Positions 24,648 through 33,963 of a stretch of DNA of 64,000 nucleotides are shown one piece after another. The notes under the pieces are model-generated. The model made no database searches. It had not been told where the DNA came from and was given only the letters and a program-made list of their open reading frames with translations. This DNA comes from Amycolatopsis acidiphila (GTDB lineage Bacteria > Actinomycetota > Actinomycetes > Mycobacteriales > Pseudonocardiaceae). Every line of letters begins with the position of its first letter. Positions within the stretch are counted from its first letter, which is position 1. The translations under genes were made by a program, and so were the position numbers. The stretch is taken from positions 4,774,001 through 4,838,000 of the forward strand of contig NZ_CP090063.1 of assembly GCF_021391495.1 (NCBI RefSeq), in the 5' to 3' direction.

Positions 24648-27600
24648 GAGTAATTCGGACCCGGTGCCTTGTCGCTGTACCGGGCCTTGAGTTTCGCACC
24701 TTTGCTCGAATTCTCGCTGCGCGTCATCGCTTCCATGTCGTCGGTGTTATTGTACCAAGACTCGCGTTGCGCCCTGGTCTGGTCGTATCCCTCGTTGACC
24801 CAATGTTCGACGACGGGCGGATTGTGGTCGTAGCTCAGCTCGTCGAAGGGGACGACGTTACCTTGTGCGTCCACCCAGGTGAGCTGGTCGCGCGGGATCT
24901 TCACACCACTGGAGTCCACCGGCACCCCGCCCTGCGTCCGGCCTTCCACCGTCCATTTCGTCGCCATCTCGTCATGCGCGGTGTCGCTGTACCCGTGCGG
25001 GTATTCGGTACTGCGGTTGTGCCCGGTCGGCGGGTTCAGCGGGTCGGTCGCGTACTGGCCGTTGGGCGCCCGGTGCCCGGCGAGTCCCAGCGGGTCGCAC
25101 ACGATCAGCGGGTTGGCCACGTAGGCGTAGTGGTTGGGCGCCGGGGTCAGCCCGAGCGGGTCCGGGCTGAGGTAGCGCGCGGTCCGCGGGTCGTAGAAGC
25201 GGTGGTGGTTGTAGTACAGCCCGGTTTCCCGGTCGTGGTACTGCCCGGGGAACCGCAACGGGCAGTCGGCGCCGTCCTGCGACGAGACCGCGAGCTGGTT
25301 GCCCCACAGACCGGTCGTCTGGTACCAGGCGACCCGGCCGTCCGGGCCGACCAGCTCCATCGGCGTGCCCACCAGGTCGGAGACGATCGCGTAGAACCTG
25401 CTGTCGATGATCTCGCCCGGGGCATCGGCGAGCCAGGACCGCGACGTCTGCGCCACGGGCTCCCCCGTGCCGCTCAGGTGGTCCCAGGTCGTCGCGGTCA
25501 CGCGCGCTTCGCTGTGCCGCAGTTCCTCGGCGAGGTTGGCGCCGTCCCAGCTGAACGTCGTCTCGTCGAGCACCGCGCCGTCCTCGCCGACGCGCCGCTT
25601 CGCGATCCGCCGCCCCAGCGGGTCGTAGGCGTAGTGCCACACCTGACCGTCCGGCGTGGTCGCCGCGACGAGCTGGTCCAGCCCGTTCCACCGATAGGTC
25701 CAGACCAGTTGTCGGCCGGACAGGGTGCGGCGGATCTCCCGGACCAGCCGCCCCGCTTCGTCGTACTGGTAGGAGCTGCGCCCCGCGGAGCGCAGCAGGA
25801 ACCCCTCCAGCACGCGAGGCCCGCCGGTGTCGGCCGGCTCGCCCGGTTGCGCCGAGGACAGGTTGCCCAGCAGGTCGTAGGTGTAGCGCTCGCTCCAGGT
25901 CGCCGCGGTCACGGCGGTGACCCGTCCGGCCGCGGTCAGCTGGTAGGCCCGGCTCCCGCGCAGCCGGTCGTCCACGGCGGTCACCACGCCGTCGGCGCGG
26001 TAGCGGTACGCGCGGTTCTGGACCGCCTCGTACCCGGTGCCCGTGCGCGCCCAGAGGTGTTGCGCGGTGAGCAGGCCGGAATCGTCGTACTCCTGGGTCA
26101 GGGCCGCGCCGGAGCCGAGGTTCCTGGTGACCTCCCGGCCCCTCGCGTCGTACTCGAACGACAGCCCGCCGGCGGTGCCGGCGAGGGCGGCTTCGCGGCG
26201 CTGCGGCGTGTACTGCCAGACGGTCTCGATCCCCGCCGCGGTCGTCCTGCGGACACGCCGGCCCGCCAGGTCGTACTCGCTGCTGATCGCGCGCCCGTTG
26301 ACCGACTCGGTGAGCGGCCTGCCGAGCAGGTCCCGCTCGTAGCCCAGCTCGGCGACCGGGTTGACCGCCCGCCGCAGCCTGCCGGCCGGGTCGTACTCGA
26401 ACTGGATCGTCTGCTCGTCGCCGACCCGCTGGGCGACGACCCGCCCGCGCACGTCCCGGACGAGGTCGACCACGCTCCCCGGCCGCTCGACCCGCGCGAC
26501 CTGGCCGGCCGCATCGCAGTGGTAGTCGATCCGCCGCCCGGTGAAGTCGCTCTCGCCGACCAGGTTCCCGGCGGCGTCGTACTCGTAGTCCCAGGTCAGT
26601 CCGGCGGGATTGGTGACCTTGACCAGCCGGAGCTCGGTGTCGTAGGCGAAGGTGTAGCGCGTGCCGTCCGGGCCGGTCCGCGCCACCGGCAGGTTGAACG
26701 GGCCCACCTCGAACGTGGTCGAGCCACCGGCGGCGTTGCGCCGGCGCACCAGGTTGCCCTCCGGGTCGTAGAACAGCTCCTCGCGCTCGCCGCGGGGGCC
26801 GGTCTGCCAGGCGAGCTTGCCCTCGACGGTCCACCCGTAGCGGGTGACCTGATCCTGCGGGGCCACAGCCGCGCGCACCCGCCCGAAGCCGTCCATCTCG
26901 TAGCGGGTGGTGGTGCCGGTCGGGCTCGTGATCGACAACGGCCTGCCCGCACCGTCGCTGCCGAACCGCCACGCCAGCCCGTCCGGCTCGGTGGAGGCCG
27001 CCAGGTGCCCCCGCTCGTCGTGGGTGCACGTGACGACGGCTCCCATGGGATCGGTGGTCGTCAGCAGGTTGCCGGTGTCGGAGTAGGTGTGCCGCCAGAC
27101 GGCACCGCCGGGGCGGGAAACGGTGGTCGGCAACTGCCAGCGCTCGTCGTAGTCGACCTCGACCCGCGAACCGTCCGGATATTCGATCCGCACCGGCTCG
27201 CCCTGCTCGTTGCGCACGTAGCGGGTGGTGTTGCCGAGCGGGTCGGTGTGCGAGAGCAGCCGATGGTAGCGGTCGAACTCGAGGTGCTCGGTGTTGCCGA
27301 GCGGGTCGGCCACCGCGCTCAGGTGGTTGTGCTCGTCGAAGTGGTACCGGGTGGCGTGGCCGAGGCTGTTGGTCACGGTCGAGACGCGGTTGTCCAGGTC
27401 GTAGTCGAACGTGGCGTTCAGGAAGCCGCCCAGGCCTTCGCCGCGCTCGACCCGGCCGTCCGCGCGGTAGAAGTACCGGTACCGGAAGCCGTTCCGGTCG
27501 GTCCAGCCGGTGATCCGGTCCTGCTCGTCGTGCTCGTAGCTGAACGGGATCCCGCTGGAGTTGACGATCCCGGTCAGCCGGCCCCGGTTGTCGTAGCGGT

Positions 27601-29182
27601 AGGACACGATCGCGACCGGCCGGCCCTGGTTCGTGTGGTCGAGCAGGCTCAGGCCGCCGACCCGGACGCCGGCCGGGCCGGGCACGGTCTCGATGGCGAC
27701 GTGGTACCCGCCGGAGTGCCGGACCGCGAGCGGCAGGCCCGCCTCGTCGCGCAGGTAGCTGATCCGGTGGCCGTCCCGGTCGGTCTGCGCGGTGACCGGA
27801 TGCGTGCCGTCGGCCGCGGCGAGGCCGAAGAACCTCGTCCAGCCGGTGTCGGGGTCCTCGATGCGGTAGCCCGCCGTGCTCTCGTCCCAGCTCAACGGCC
27901 AGCGCGCGCCGAACCGCGGCAGCACGGGCGCACCGTCGAGCGCGGGATGCGGGTAGTGCAGGACCTGCGCGTCGTCGCCCACGAAGCGCAGCCCGTCGTC
28001 CGTGGTCTCCAGCCGCTGGTCCAATGTGGACGACCAGCCCGGCCCGAACAGCCTGCCGTCGCCGAAACCCGAGGCGTAGGCGCGCCGGATGACCAGCGGC
28101 AGCAGCCCGGGCAGGTCGACGTCGGTCTTCGAGGTGATCATCTGGCCGGACACCACGTCGACCGGGTCGCCGCCCTTGCCGTCGCAGCCGCCGTTCCCCT
28201 CCGAACGCTGGCCGCCGTTCGGGGTGTCGCTCGAGGACGGGCGCGTGCCGTCGCCGCCGGGCGAACCCGGGCCGTCCCCCGGCAGCCCGCCGGCGCCGTC
28301 GCCGGGCGGGGCACTGGCCTCGTGGGTGCCCGTGCCCGGCGGCTCGTGCCCGGTGGGCGGGGCGTCGCCGGCCGAGGAGGCGTGGGTGGCGCCGTCGCCG
28401 CCGACGTGCGGTTCCGCCTCGCCGGGGCGGCCGTGCAGCTCCGACATGACCTTCTTGATCGCGGCGAAGATCTCCTCCAGCTTGCTCATCATCGGCCGCA
28501 GCTTCTCGACCGAGTTGATGAGCTTCTTGATCACCGCGCCGATCTTCTCCATCCACGCGGACACCTGCTCGACGACCTGGGCCACGACCACCGGCGTGCC
28601 GAGCCCCAGCGAGCAGACCTCTTCCAGGGCGTCCTGGACGAAGTCGCCGATGGCCTGCGTGACCATGTCGCGGACGAGGCCGCGCACCGCGCCGGTGATG
28701 ACGCCGACGATCTGCACGACCGTGCCGATCGTGTTGGCGCAGGTGGACGCCGCGTTGATGTGGTCGATCTTGTTCTTGATGTTCGCGCGGTAGGCGTCGG
28801 CGGCGTCGCCCCGCCAGTTCGCGGTGTCCTTCTCCACCGTGGTGGCGAGATCCTTCGCCGCCTTCTGCACGGCCGCGCCGACGTTCTGCCACGTCCGGGC
28901 GTAGGCGGCGATCTGGTCGGCGTCGCCCGCCAGCTGGTTCAGCGCGTCCTGCAACGGCTTGACGTGCTCGATCAGCCAGTTCAGCCCGTAGGAGATCAGC
29001 GTGCCGACCGGGTTCATCGCCATGGTCAGCAGGTCCAGACCAGTGCCGAGCGCGGCGATCCCGCCCTCGACCCAGCTCCCGGAGGAGACCCCGTCGTAGA
29101 CCCCGGCCGCGTCGTCGAGCACGTTGATGCCGCTGTGCCAGGTGGTCGAGTCCTGTTTCTGGGCCACCAGCGGGTTGCTCAT
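24638..29182 (-). CDS. RHS-repeat polymorphic toxin with type VII-like N-terminus and HNH-like nuclease tail
   Basis: This 1514-aa protein has three parts. Residues 1-330 are helical and WXG/ESX-like (WRGDAADAYRANIKNKI) with a Pro/Gly/Ser-rich linker. From about 337 come DUF6531 (GDPVDVVSGQMITSKTDVDL) and many YD/RHS repeats, ending at the RHS core motif YDPRTARYLSPDPLGL near 1345. The last 145 residues vary and contain SYDHNPPVVEHWVNEGY and ENSSKGAK, resembling HNH/endonuclease VII toxins. It follows an EspC-like gene with a 4-nt overlap and precedes a probable immunity gene. It likely kills competing cells by contact; the target is inferred. Confidence 0.9.
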   Translation of the reverse strand: MSNPLVAQKQDSTTWHSGINVLDDAAGVYDGVSSGSWVEGGIAALGTGLDLLTMAMNPVGTLISYGLNWLIEHVKPLQDALNQLAGDADQIAAYARTWQNVGAAVQKAAKDLATTVEKDTANWRGDAADAYRANIKNKIDHINAASTCANTIGTVVQIVGVITGAVRGLVRDMVTQAIGDFVQDALEEVCSLGLGTPVVVAQVVEQVSAWMEKIGAVIKKLINSVEKLRPMMSKLEEIFAAIKKVMSELHGRPGEAEPHVGGDGATHASSAGDAPPTGHEPPGTGTHEASAPPGDGAGGLPGDGPGSPGGDGTRPSSSDTPNGGQRSEGNGGCDGKGGDPVDVVSGQMITSKTDVDLPGLLPLVIRRAYASGFGDGRLFGPGWSSTLDQRLETTDDGLRFVGDDAQVLHYPHPALDGAPVLPRFGARWPLSWDESTAGYRIEDPDTGWTRFFGLAAADGTHPVTAQTDRDGHRISYLRDEAGLPLAVRHSGGYHVAIETVPGPAGVRVGGLSLLDHTNQGRPVAIVSYRYDNRGRLTGIVNSSGIPFSYEHDEQDRITGWTDRNGFRYRYFYRADGRVERGEGLGGFLNATFDYDLDNRVSTVTNSLGHATRYHFDEHNHLSAVADPLGNTEHLEFDRYHRLLSHTDPLGNTTRYVRNEQGEPVRIEYPDGSRVEVDYDERWQLPTTVSRPGGAVWRHTYSDTGNLLTTTDPMGAVVTCTHDERGHLAASTEPDGLAWRFGSDGAGRPLSITSPTGTTTRYEMDGFGRVRAAVAPQDQVTRYGWTVEGKLAWQTGPRGEREELFYDPEGNLVRRRNAAGGSTTFEVGPFNLPVARTGPDGTRYTFAYDTELRLVKVTNPAGLTWDYEYDAAGNLVGESDFTGRRIDYHCDAAGQVARVERPGSVVDLVRDVRGRVVAQRVGDEQTIQFEYDPAGRLRRAVNPVAELGYERDLLGRPLTESVNGRAISSEYDLAGRRVRRTTAAGIETVWQYTPQRREAALAGTAGGLSFEYDARGREVTRNLGSGAALTQEYDDSGLLTAQHLWARTGTGYEAVQNRAYRYRADGVVTAVDDRLRGSRAYQLTAAGRVTAVTAATWSERYTYDLLGNLSSAQPGEPADTGGPRVLEGFLLRSAGRSSYQYDEAGRLVREIRRTLSGRQLVWTYRWNGLDQLVAATTPDGQVWHYAYDPLGRRIAKRRVGEDGAVLDETTFSWDGANLAEELRHSEARVTATTWDHLSGTGEPVAQTSRSWLADAPGEIIDSRFYAIVSDLVGTPMELVGPDGRVAWYQTTGLWGNQLAVSSQDGADCPLRFPGQYHDRETGLYYNHHRFYDPRTARYLSPDPLGLTPAPNHYAYVANPLIVCDPLGLAGHRAPNGQYATDPLNPPTGHNRSTEYPHGYSDTAHDEMATKWTVEGRTQGGVPVDSSGVKIPRDQLTWVDAQGNVVPFDELSYDHNPPVVEHWVNEGYDQTRAQRESWYNNTDDMEAMTRSENSSKGAKLKARYSDKAPGPNYSCS

Positions 29183-29511
29183 CGCAGTTCCTTGCCCAGG
29201 TCGGTCAAGGCCTTCGCGTGCGCCTGGTCGACGGTGTCGTACGCCTTGGCGGCGTTGGTCACCGCTTTGGAGACCGAACCCATCGCCTGCTTCGCCAGCC
29301 CGAGCGTCACCAGTCCCGGCGCGCTGACGGCGAGCACCATCGGTACGAACAACGGCCCGCAGATGAGACCGTAGGCCTGGACTCCCACCGTCACCTGTTC
29401 CGCCGCGGACAGCGCGTCGGCGAGGGTGGCCGAAACCTGGTCCACGGCCTTCGCATGCGTGGTGAGGTCCTCGGTGCGGACCTCGTACCCGCCGGAACCG
29501 TCAGCTGTCAT
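29179..29511 (-). CDS. EspC-like type VII secretion target/chaperone
   Basis: The 110-aa protein resembles the ESX-1 EspC family: an alpha-helical hairpin with VRTEDLTTHAKAVDQVSATL at the N-terminus and a Gly/Ala-rich central turn (YGLICGPL). Such small proteins pair with larger type VII substrates and carry the secretion signal. Here it is coupled by ATGA to the RHS toxin and would deliver it. No ESX secretion machinery lies in the window. Confidence 0.8.
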   Translation of the reverse strand: MTADGSGGYEVRTEDLTTHAKAVDQVSATLADALSAAEQVTVGVQAYGLICGPLFVPMVLAVSAPGLVTLGLAKQAMGSVSKAVTNAAKAYDTVDQAHAKALTDLGKELR

Positions 29512-29538
29512 CGTGCTCCCCCACCGTGTTCCCGCGCG

Positions 29539-30084
29539 TCACTCGCGGACCATGAACGACTGCCCGAAGTCGTCGTCGGGTTCGCCGTCGCCCGGCCGTG
29601 GCCTCGGTTTCGGTTTCGGCCGGGCCGGTGGCGGCGCGGGCGGTTCCTCTTCGGCGCCGATCCGCCGGACGTGATCCGGCGCGGGCTGCGGCGGCTCTTC
29701 AGGTTCCGGTTCCGGGAACTTCGCCCGGTAGTTGCCGACGATCGTGTCCATCGTCTGCTTGTCGTCGCCGATGGTGGCGGCCATGACCTCGCCGAGCCGT
29801 TCGGGAAGCCGCGACTGCGCGCGCCGCACGATGTCCAGCACCGCGGTGGCGACCTGCGCGCCGGACAGCTCGCGGACCTGGTCGGTGATGCGCAAAGCGG
29901 TGATGTTGCCCGCCGAGTCGACGGTCACCGTGACCAGGCCGTCGCGGGAGGACTCGGTGACCGACACCTGCCCGACGGCGGCCTGCATCGCCTGGTAGCG
30001 CTGCGCCTTCGCCTTGGCCTGGGCCACCCAGCCGTCCACCCGCGCGGTCGCGTCTCCGCCGGCCGCCGACAACGGATCGCTCAT
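29539..30084 (-). CDS. YbaB/EbfC-family protein with Pro-rich tail (toxin-locus accessory)
   Basis: The 181-aa product starts with a helical segment (VDGWVAQAKAKAQRYQAMQ), then a YbaB/EbfC-like core (VTVTVDSAGNITALRI) and ends in a long Pro/Lys/Arg and acidic tail. YbaB proteins bind DNA, but many actinobacterial versions sit in front of EspC-like and WXG100 genes and probably serve type VII substrates. I use the ATG at 30084, which gives MSDPLSAAGG; the longer frame to 30138 has no support. The gap to the EspC-like gene is 27 nt. Confidence 0.8.
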   Translation of the reverse strand: MSDPLSAAGGDATARVDGWVAQAKAKAQRYQAMQAAVGQVSVTESSRDGLVTVTVDSAGNITALRITDQVRELSGAQVATAVLDIVRRAQSRLPERLGEVMAATIGDDKQTMDTIVGNYRAKFPEPEPEEPPQPAPDHVRRIGAEEEPPAPPPARPKPKPRPRPGDGEPDDDFGQSFMVRE

Positions 30085-30254
30085 CGCCCCACCGTCCCCT
30101 TTCCACGCATGCCCCCTCGGATGGAAGGAGCCAACCACGCGGTTCCCGGCATCGGCCCAGGACGACTCGAATTACCCCGAACAGCCGAGGCGTTTTGTCC
30201 GAATAAACCAATATCGTCAGAAAGACCCTGCCGATCCGGATCAGGGCCTGCCGG

Positions 30255-31343
30255 TCAGGGCTTCCATTCGACGACGTACCCGTGCGCCCGCACCCGGTCC
30301 ACGAGCGGCTCGGCCGCCTCCTCTCGCCCCTGGGCGACCAACGACAACGCCAGCACACGCCCCAGATTCAGGGTGTCGTGGCGGTCCTCGGCTCTGCCGC
30401 CACACCCGGACGACCGGCTCCGCGAGTTCGGCGGCGTCGGCGTACCGGCCCTCGTAGAAGTACGCTTCGGCCACCCTCGCGGCCGCGGTCAAGGTGTCGG
30501 GATGGCGTTCCGGCAAGGACTTCCGCCGCAGCCGGAGCATCGTCTCGTACTCGGTAAGCGCTTTCTCGCCGCGTCCCTGAACGCCCAACTGGTTCGCGTA
30601 GGCGAAGCGGACCGCCGGCGCGGCCGGCGCGTCGATCGCGGCGTACGTTCCATACCACGCCAGGACGTCCCGCCACGCCACAACGCGTCAGCACCATGCT
30701 CGACGGACCAGGGCAGGAACGAGACGGCCCCGCCGTCGCCGGCGGCCAACGGCGGCCGGGGGTCCCGGACGTAGTCCTTCATCCGCCGGAAGGCGGCCAG
30801 TGCGGCCTTCTCGATCCCGGACACCGCGGCGGAGGCCGCGGCCCGCTGAGCGCGCCCTCGTCCTGCAGGACCACCAGCGCCCGCAACAGGTCGGCGGTGT
30901 CGCGATGGGCGACGGCCAGGTGATGCGCGGTCCAGATCCGTTGTTCGCGGTGCTCGTCGTCGCGCGGCCGGTGCCGGGTCGCCTCGATCAGGCCCGCCGG
31001 CGGTCCGACCGCCGAGGTGTAGATGCCGGCGAGCGGATAGCAGTGCCGTAACGCGGCAGCCGCGTCGACGAGCTGCGCGTCGCCGTCGCCGCATACGCAG
31101 GCGCGACACCACATCGGCCAGCACAGCCACCGCCTCGCCGGGCCGCCCGGCCGCGGCGAGCATCGCGCCCAGTTCGGTCGCGACGCGCAGGGTGTCCCCG
31201 TGCTCGGCCCCCTGGGACCGCTGTCGCATGAGGCGGAGCCGTTCGAGGTTGTGCACGGCCTTGTCGTGCCTGCCGGAAAGCGCTTTTTCCCGCGCGTCCC
31301 GCACCGCGCTCCTCGCCGCCCACTCGAACATCCGGCCCGGCAT
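30255..31343 (-). pseudogene. Tetratricopeptide-repeat protein, broken by several frameshifts
   Basis: TPR sequence can be followed across three frames: KALSGRHDKAVHNLERLRLM from the ATG at 31343, a middle part in another frame (HLAVAHRDTADLLRALVVL), then KALTEYETMLRLRRKSLPER and HPDTLTAAARVAEAYFYEGR, then DRHDTLNLGRVLALSLVAQG in a third frame ending at 30255. At least three single-base shifts are needed. It resembles the TPR proteins common in actinobacterial regulatory loci. Either a dead gene or poor base calling. Confidence 0.7.
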
Positions 31344-31367
31344 GGCCCATGATGCCCGAAGGCCGCC

Positions 31368-31889
31368 TCAGCGTTCGAAACGCCAGCGGGTCGCCCCCGA
31401 CGGCTCGCTGGTCGCGACGCCCACCACGGTGTGGAACACGAAGCGGTAGAGGTGCCAGGGCGGCGGGCCGGCGCTCGGCGCGCTGAAGGGCGCGGTCAGC
31501 GCGTCCCCCTGGACCTCGGCGGGCCAGCCGCCCGCGCGGTACCCGGCCGCGGCTCGTTCGAGCACGTCGGGATCGGTCACCCGCTGGGCCGACCCGTCGA
31601 GCACCAGGTCGATGCCCGGCATCCGCACCGAGATCGTGCACACCGGGTTCGACGCGAGGTCTCGTGCCTTCCGGGCCCGCGGGTTGCTGGTGAAGTACAG
31701 GTCGCCGTCCAGCCACTGCGCGCCGACCCCGGCGGCGTGGGGCGTGCCGTCCGGCCGGCAGGTGCCGAGGAAGTACGTGACCTCGGCCGTCGGGTCCGCC
31801 GCCAGTGCGGAACGGGCGCGGTGCCAGTCCAGTTCGGGTGAGCCGTAGCGGTCGAGGTTCGTCGTCTCGGCGGGAGTCGTTTCAGTCAT
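31368..31889 (-). CDS. Pyridoxamine 5'-phosphate oxidase-family protein (FMN/F420-binding split barrel)
   Basis: The 173-aa protein has the split-barrel pattern VTYFLGTCRPDGTPHAAGV followed by GDLYFTSNPRARKARDL and PVCTISVRMPGIDLVLDGSA, common in PPOX-class flavin or F420 enzymes of actinobacteria. These reduce or oxidise small molecules or bind haem. No neighbour suggests a substrate. It lies 24 nt upstream of the broken TPR gene on the same strand. Confidence 0.8.
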   Translation of the reverse strand: MTETTPAETTNLDRYGSPELDWHRARSALAADPTAEVTYFLGTCRPDGTPHAAGVGAQWLDGDLYFTSNPRARKARDLASNPVCTISVRMPGIDLVLDGSAQRVTDPDVLERAAAGYRAGGWPAEVQGDALTAPFSAPSAGPPPWHLYRFVFHTVVGVATSEPSGATRWRFER

Positions 31890-32385
31890 GACCGGACAGA
31901 CCGCGGCGGTGCCGGAAACTCATCGGGGCCCGCGTTCGGGCTCTACCACGAGTTCTCCGCGGAGGTGTCGGCGTGGAGGTCGGTTCCGCCCGGCCCGATC
32001 CCCCTCGTTCGTCCACTTCAGACTCAGCGACACCCGGCGTATCGTCGGCCTGGAGCGACGCCGATGGTTCGGGAGGCAGAGCTGATGACTCCCGGGCCGG
32101 CCTCGCAAGGCGACCGCGTTGACCCTCGACCTCGGGCGGCGGCTGCGCCCGTTCGTGACCCCGGACGACCCGGCCGCCGTCGAATCGATCATCCGGGAGC
32201 GCACCGGCCTCGGCCCGGCCGAGAACGGTGAACGCGGACCGTTCAGCTGAGCGCTGCCGACGAGCGCGCTCGGCGCCGACGCGGTCGCCCTCGACGTTCC
32301 GCTGCCCGGCCGGTGCATCGAGCACGAGAGCATCCGCTGGTGAGGGGAAGACGGGCATGGACAACGGGTTCACGGTCGACCCGGA
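31890..32385. other. Gene-poor debris region
   Basis: No coherent gene is visible over about 500 bases. Short frames with coding-like composition (for example TLDLGRRLRPFVTPDD near 32110 and ALGADAVALDVPLPGR near 32270) are interrupted by stops. The longest minus-strand frame (to 32373) is Arg/Pro-rich and unlike a protein. The stretch probably holds decayed genes. Confidence 0.4.
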
Positions 32386-32592
32386 CGCGCCGCCGTCTTC
32401 GCCGGCGGCCTCGCACCATTCATCATGACCGCACTACTCGCCGCCACCGGCTCCTCCTGGTCGGTGTCGCTCTACATCATCGCCTGCGCCGCCCTGACCT
32501 TCGTCGCCCTAGCGACCATCAAGGAACGCTTCCAGCGGGACCTCTACGAGACGTCCGACGCCCCGGCCCGCCGGGAGCTCACGGCAGGCTGA
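32386..32592 (+). pseudogene. C-terminal remnant of an MHS-type MFS transporter
   Basis: The plus frame reads RAAVFAGGLAPFIMTALLA, then SLYIIACAALTFVALATIKE, and stops at 32590-32592. This matches the last two membrane helices of ProP/ShiA-like MFS symporters. Everything upstream is missing. Its end overlaps the convergent intact MFS gene by 49 nt. Confidence 0.65.
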
Positions 32593-33929
32593 CCCGCTTC
32601 CTCGTGCGGGCTGGTGAGGTTCTCCAGGTTGCGCATCCCGGTACGGGGGCCGAAGAACCCGACGGTCACGGCGACCACCAGCCAGCACGCTCCGATGTAG
32701 ACGAACACGGGCAGGTAGCCGAACGCGCCGAAGATCGCCGCCACGATCAGCGGCCCGACGATGTTGCTCAGCCTGCCGAGGCCGTAGACCAGGCCGTTGC
32801 CGGAGTTGCGCAGCTCGGTCGGGTACAGCTCCGGGGTGTAGGCGTAGAGCAGGGCGGCGAAGGTCTGGATGAGCGCGTTGACGCAGAAGCCGAACGCGAC
32901 GATCGCGATCACGTTGAAGGTGAGCCCGTAGGCGATCCCGCAGACCGCGACGGCGACCGACACGAGCACGATCGGCAGCTTGCGGCCGAAGCGGTCGGAG
33001 ATCGTCCAGGCCAACAGCGCGCCCGGCACCGCGCCCAGTGTCGTCAGCGCCGAGAAGGTCAGGCTGTGCACGAGGTTGAAGCCGTGCTCGGCGAGCAGGG
33101 TCGGCACCCAGGAGACGAACCCGTAGAACCCCAGTGTCTGGAACACCCACGCAACAGCAAGCATCAGCGTCCGGCGCCCGAGGCGGCCGGAGAGCAGGGC
33201 CCGGTAGGGCACCTTGGCCGGCTCGGGATCGTCGCGCAGCACGGGGTCCGGGAGCGTGCCGTGCTCCCGCTCGATCGTCTGGACCACTTCGTCCGCGCGT
33301 GCCGTCTTCCCGTGGCGCAGCAGCCATCGCGGGCTTTCCGGCAGGCGCGCGATGAGGGGCAGCGCGAGCAGGCCGAGGCCGCCGAACACGAACACCAGCC
33401 GCCACGCGCCCTCGCCGACCGGGATCACGCCCCGCGCGGTGAACGACATGACCGGGATGCCCAGCAGGCCGATGGCCATCACCCCGGCCTGCATCCGCCC
33501 GCGGTGCGCCGCCGGCATGGTCTCGGAGATGTAGGTCGTGGCCGCGACCGTCATCGCGGCCAGCCCCACGCCGGTCAGCAGGCGAGCGGCCGCCAGTGCG
33601 GGCACCGTGGACACGACGGCGTTCAGCAGCGAGAAGGCGGAGAAGGCGGTCACCGAGATCAGCAGGGCGCGCCGCCGTCCGAGCCGGTCGGCGAGTCTGC
33701 CGCCGAGCACCGCGCCGAGGAACATGCCGAGGAACGACGCGGACGTCACGTACGCGATGTCGTCGACGGACACGTGCAACTGCTCCTTCAGCGCCGGTGC
33801 GGCGTAGGCGAAGGTGTTGAGGTCGCCGAACTCGAAGACGAACGCCACCGCGAGCGCGTAGAGCACTCGCCGGTGGAAGCGGCCGATCGGCAGCCGGTCC
33901 AGGCGCGCGGCCAGCTGGGCTGAGGTCAT
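32544..33929 (-). CDS. MFS transporter, aromatic/tricarboxylic acid:H+ symporter-like
   Basis: This 461-aa protein has about 12 helices and the MFS signature GGRLADRLGRRRALL between helices 2 and 3, with a matching TISDRFGRK in the second half and the RLPESPRWLLRHGK loop. It resembles AAHS/sugar-porter type symporters. The ATG at 33929 follows AAGGAGG with nine bases of spacing. It is the last gene of a three-gene unit with a TcuA-like flavoprotein and a PrpF-like isomerase, as the transporter is in tricarballylate (tcu) loci, so its cargo is probably a polycarboxylate or an aromatic acid. Confidence 0.88.
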   Translation of the reverse strand: MTSAQLAARLDRLPIGRFHRRVLYALAVAFVFEFGDLNTFAYAAPALKEQLHVSVDDIAYVTSASFLGMFLGAVLGGRLADRLGRRRALLISVTAFSAFSLLNAVVSTVPALAAARLLTGVGLAAMTVAATTYISETMPAAHRGRMQAGVMAIGLLGIPVMSFTARGVIPVGEGAWRLVFVFGGLGLLALPLIARLPESPRWLLRHGKTARADEVVQTIEREHGTLPDPVLRDDPEPAKVPYRALLSGRLGRRTLMLAVAWVFQTLGFYGFVSWVPTLLAEHGFNLVHSLTFSALTTLGAVPGALLAWTISDRFGRKLPIVLVSVAVAVCGIAYGLTFNVIAIVAFGFCVNALIQTFAALLYAYTPELYPTELRNSGNGLVYGLGRLSNIVGPLIVAAIFGAFGYLPVFVYIGACWLVVAVTVGFFGPRTGMRNLENLTSPHEEAGQPAVSSRRAGASDVS

Positions 33930-33963
33930 GAGCTCCGTCCTCCTTGACGGGTGGGAACTTCGG

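Noticed and set aside
24473..29374. 1633-aa open frame on the plus strand opposite the RHS toxin
   Set aside because: It is the antisense of a high-GC gene, very rich in Val/Arg/Gly/Pro with no domain; the minus frame is clearly RHS.
31882..32373. 163-aa minus-strand frame
   Set aside because: Arg/Pro/Ser-rich, no motif, starts and ends inside debris; not supported as a gene.
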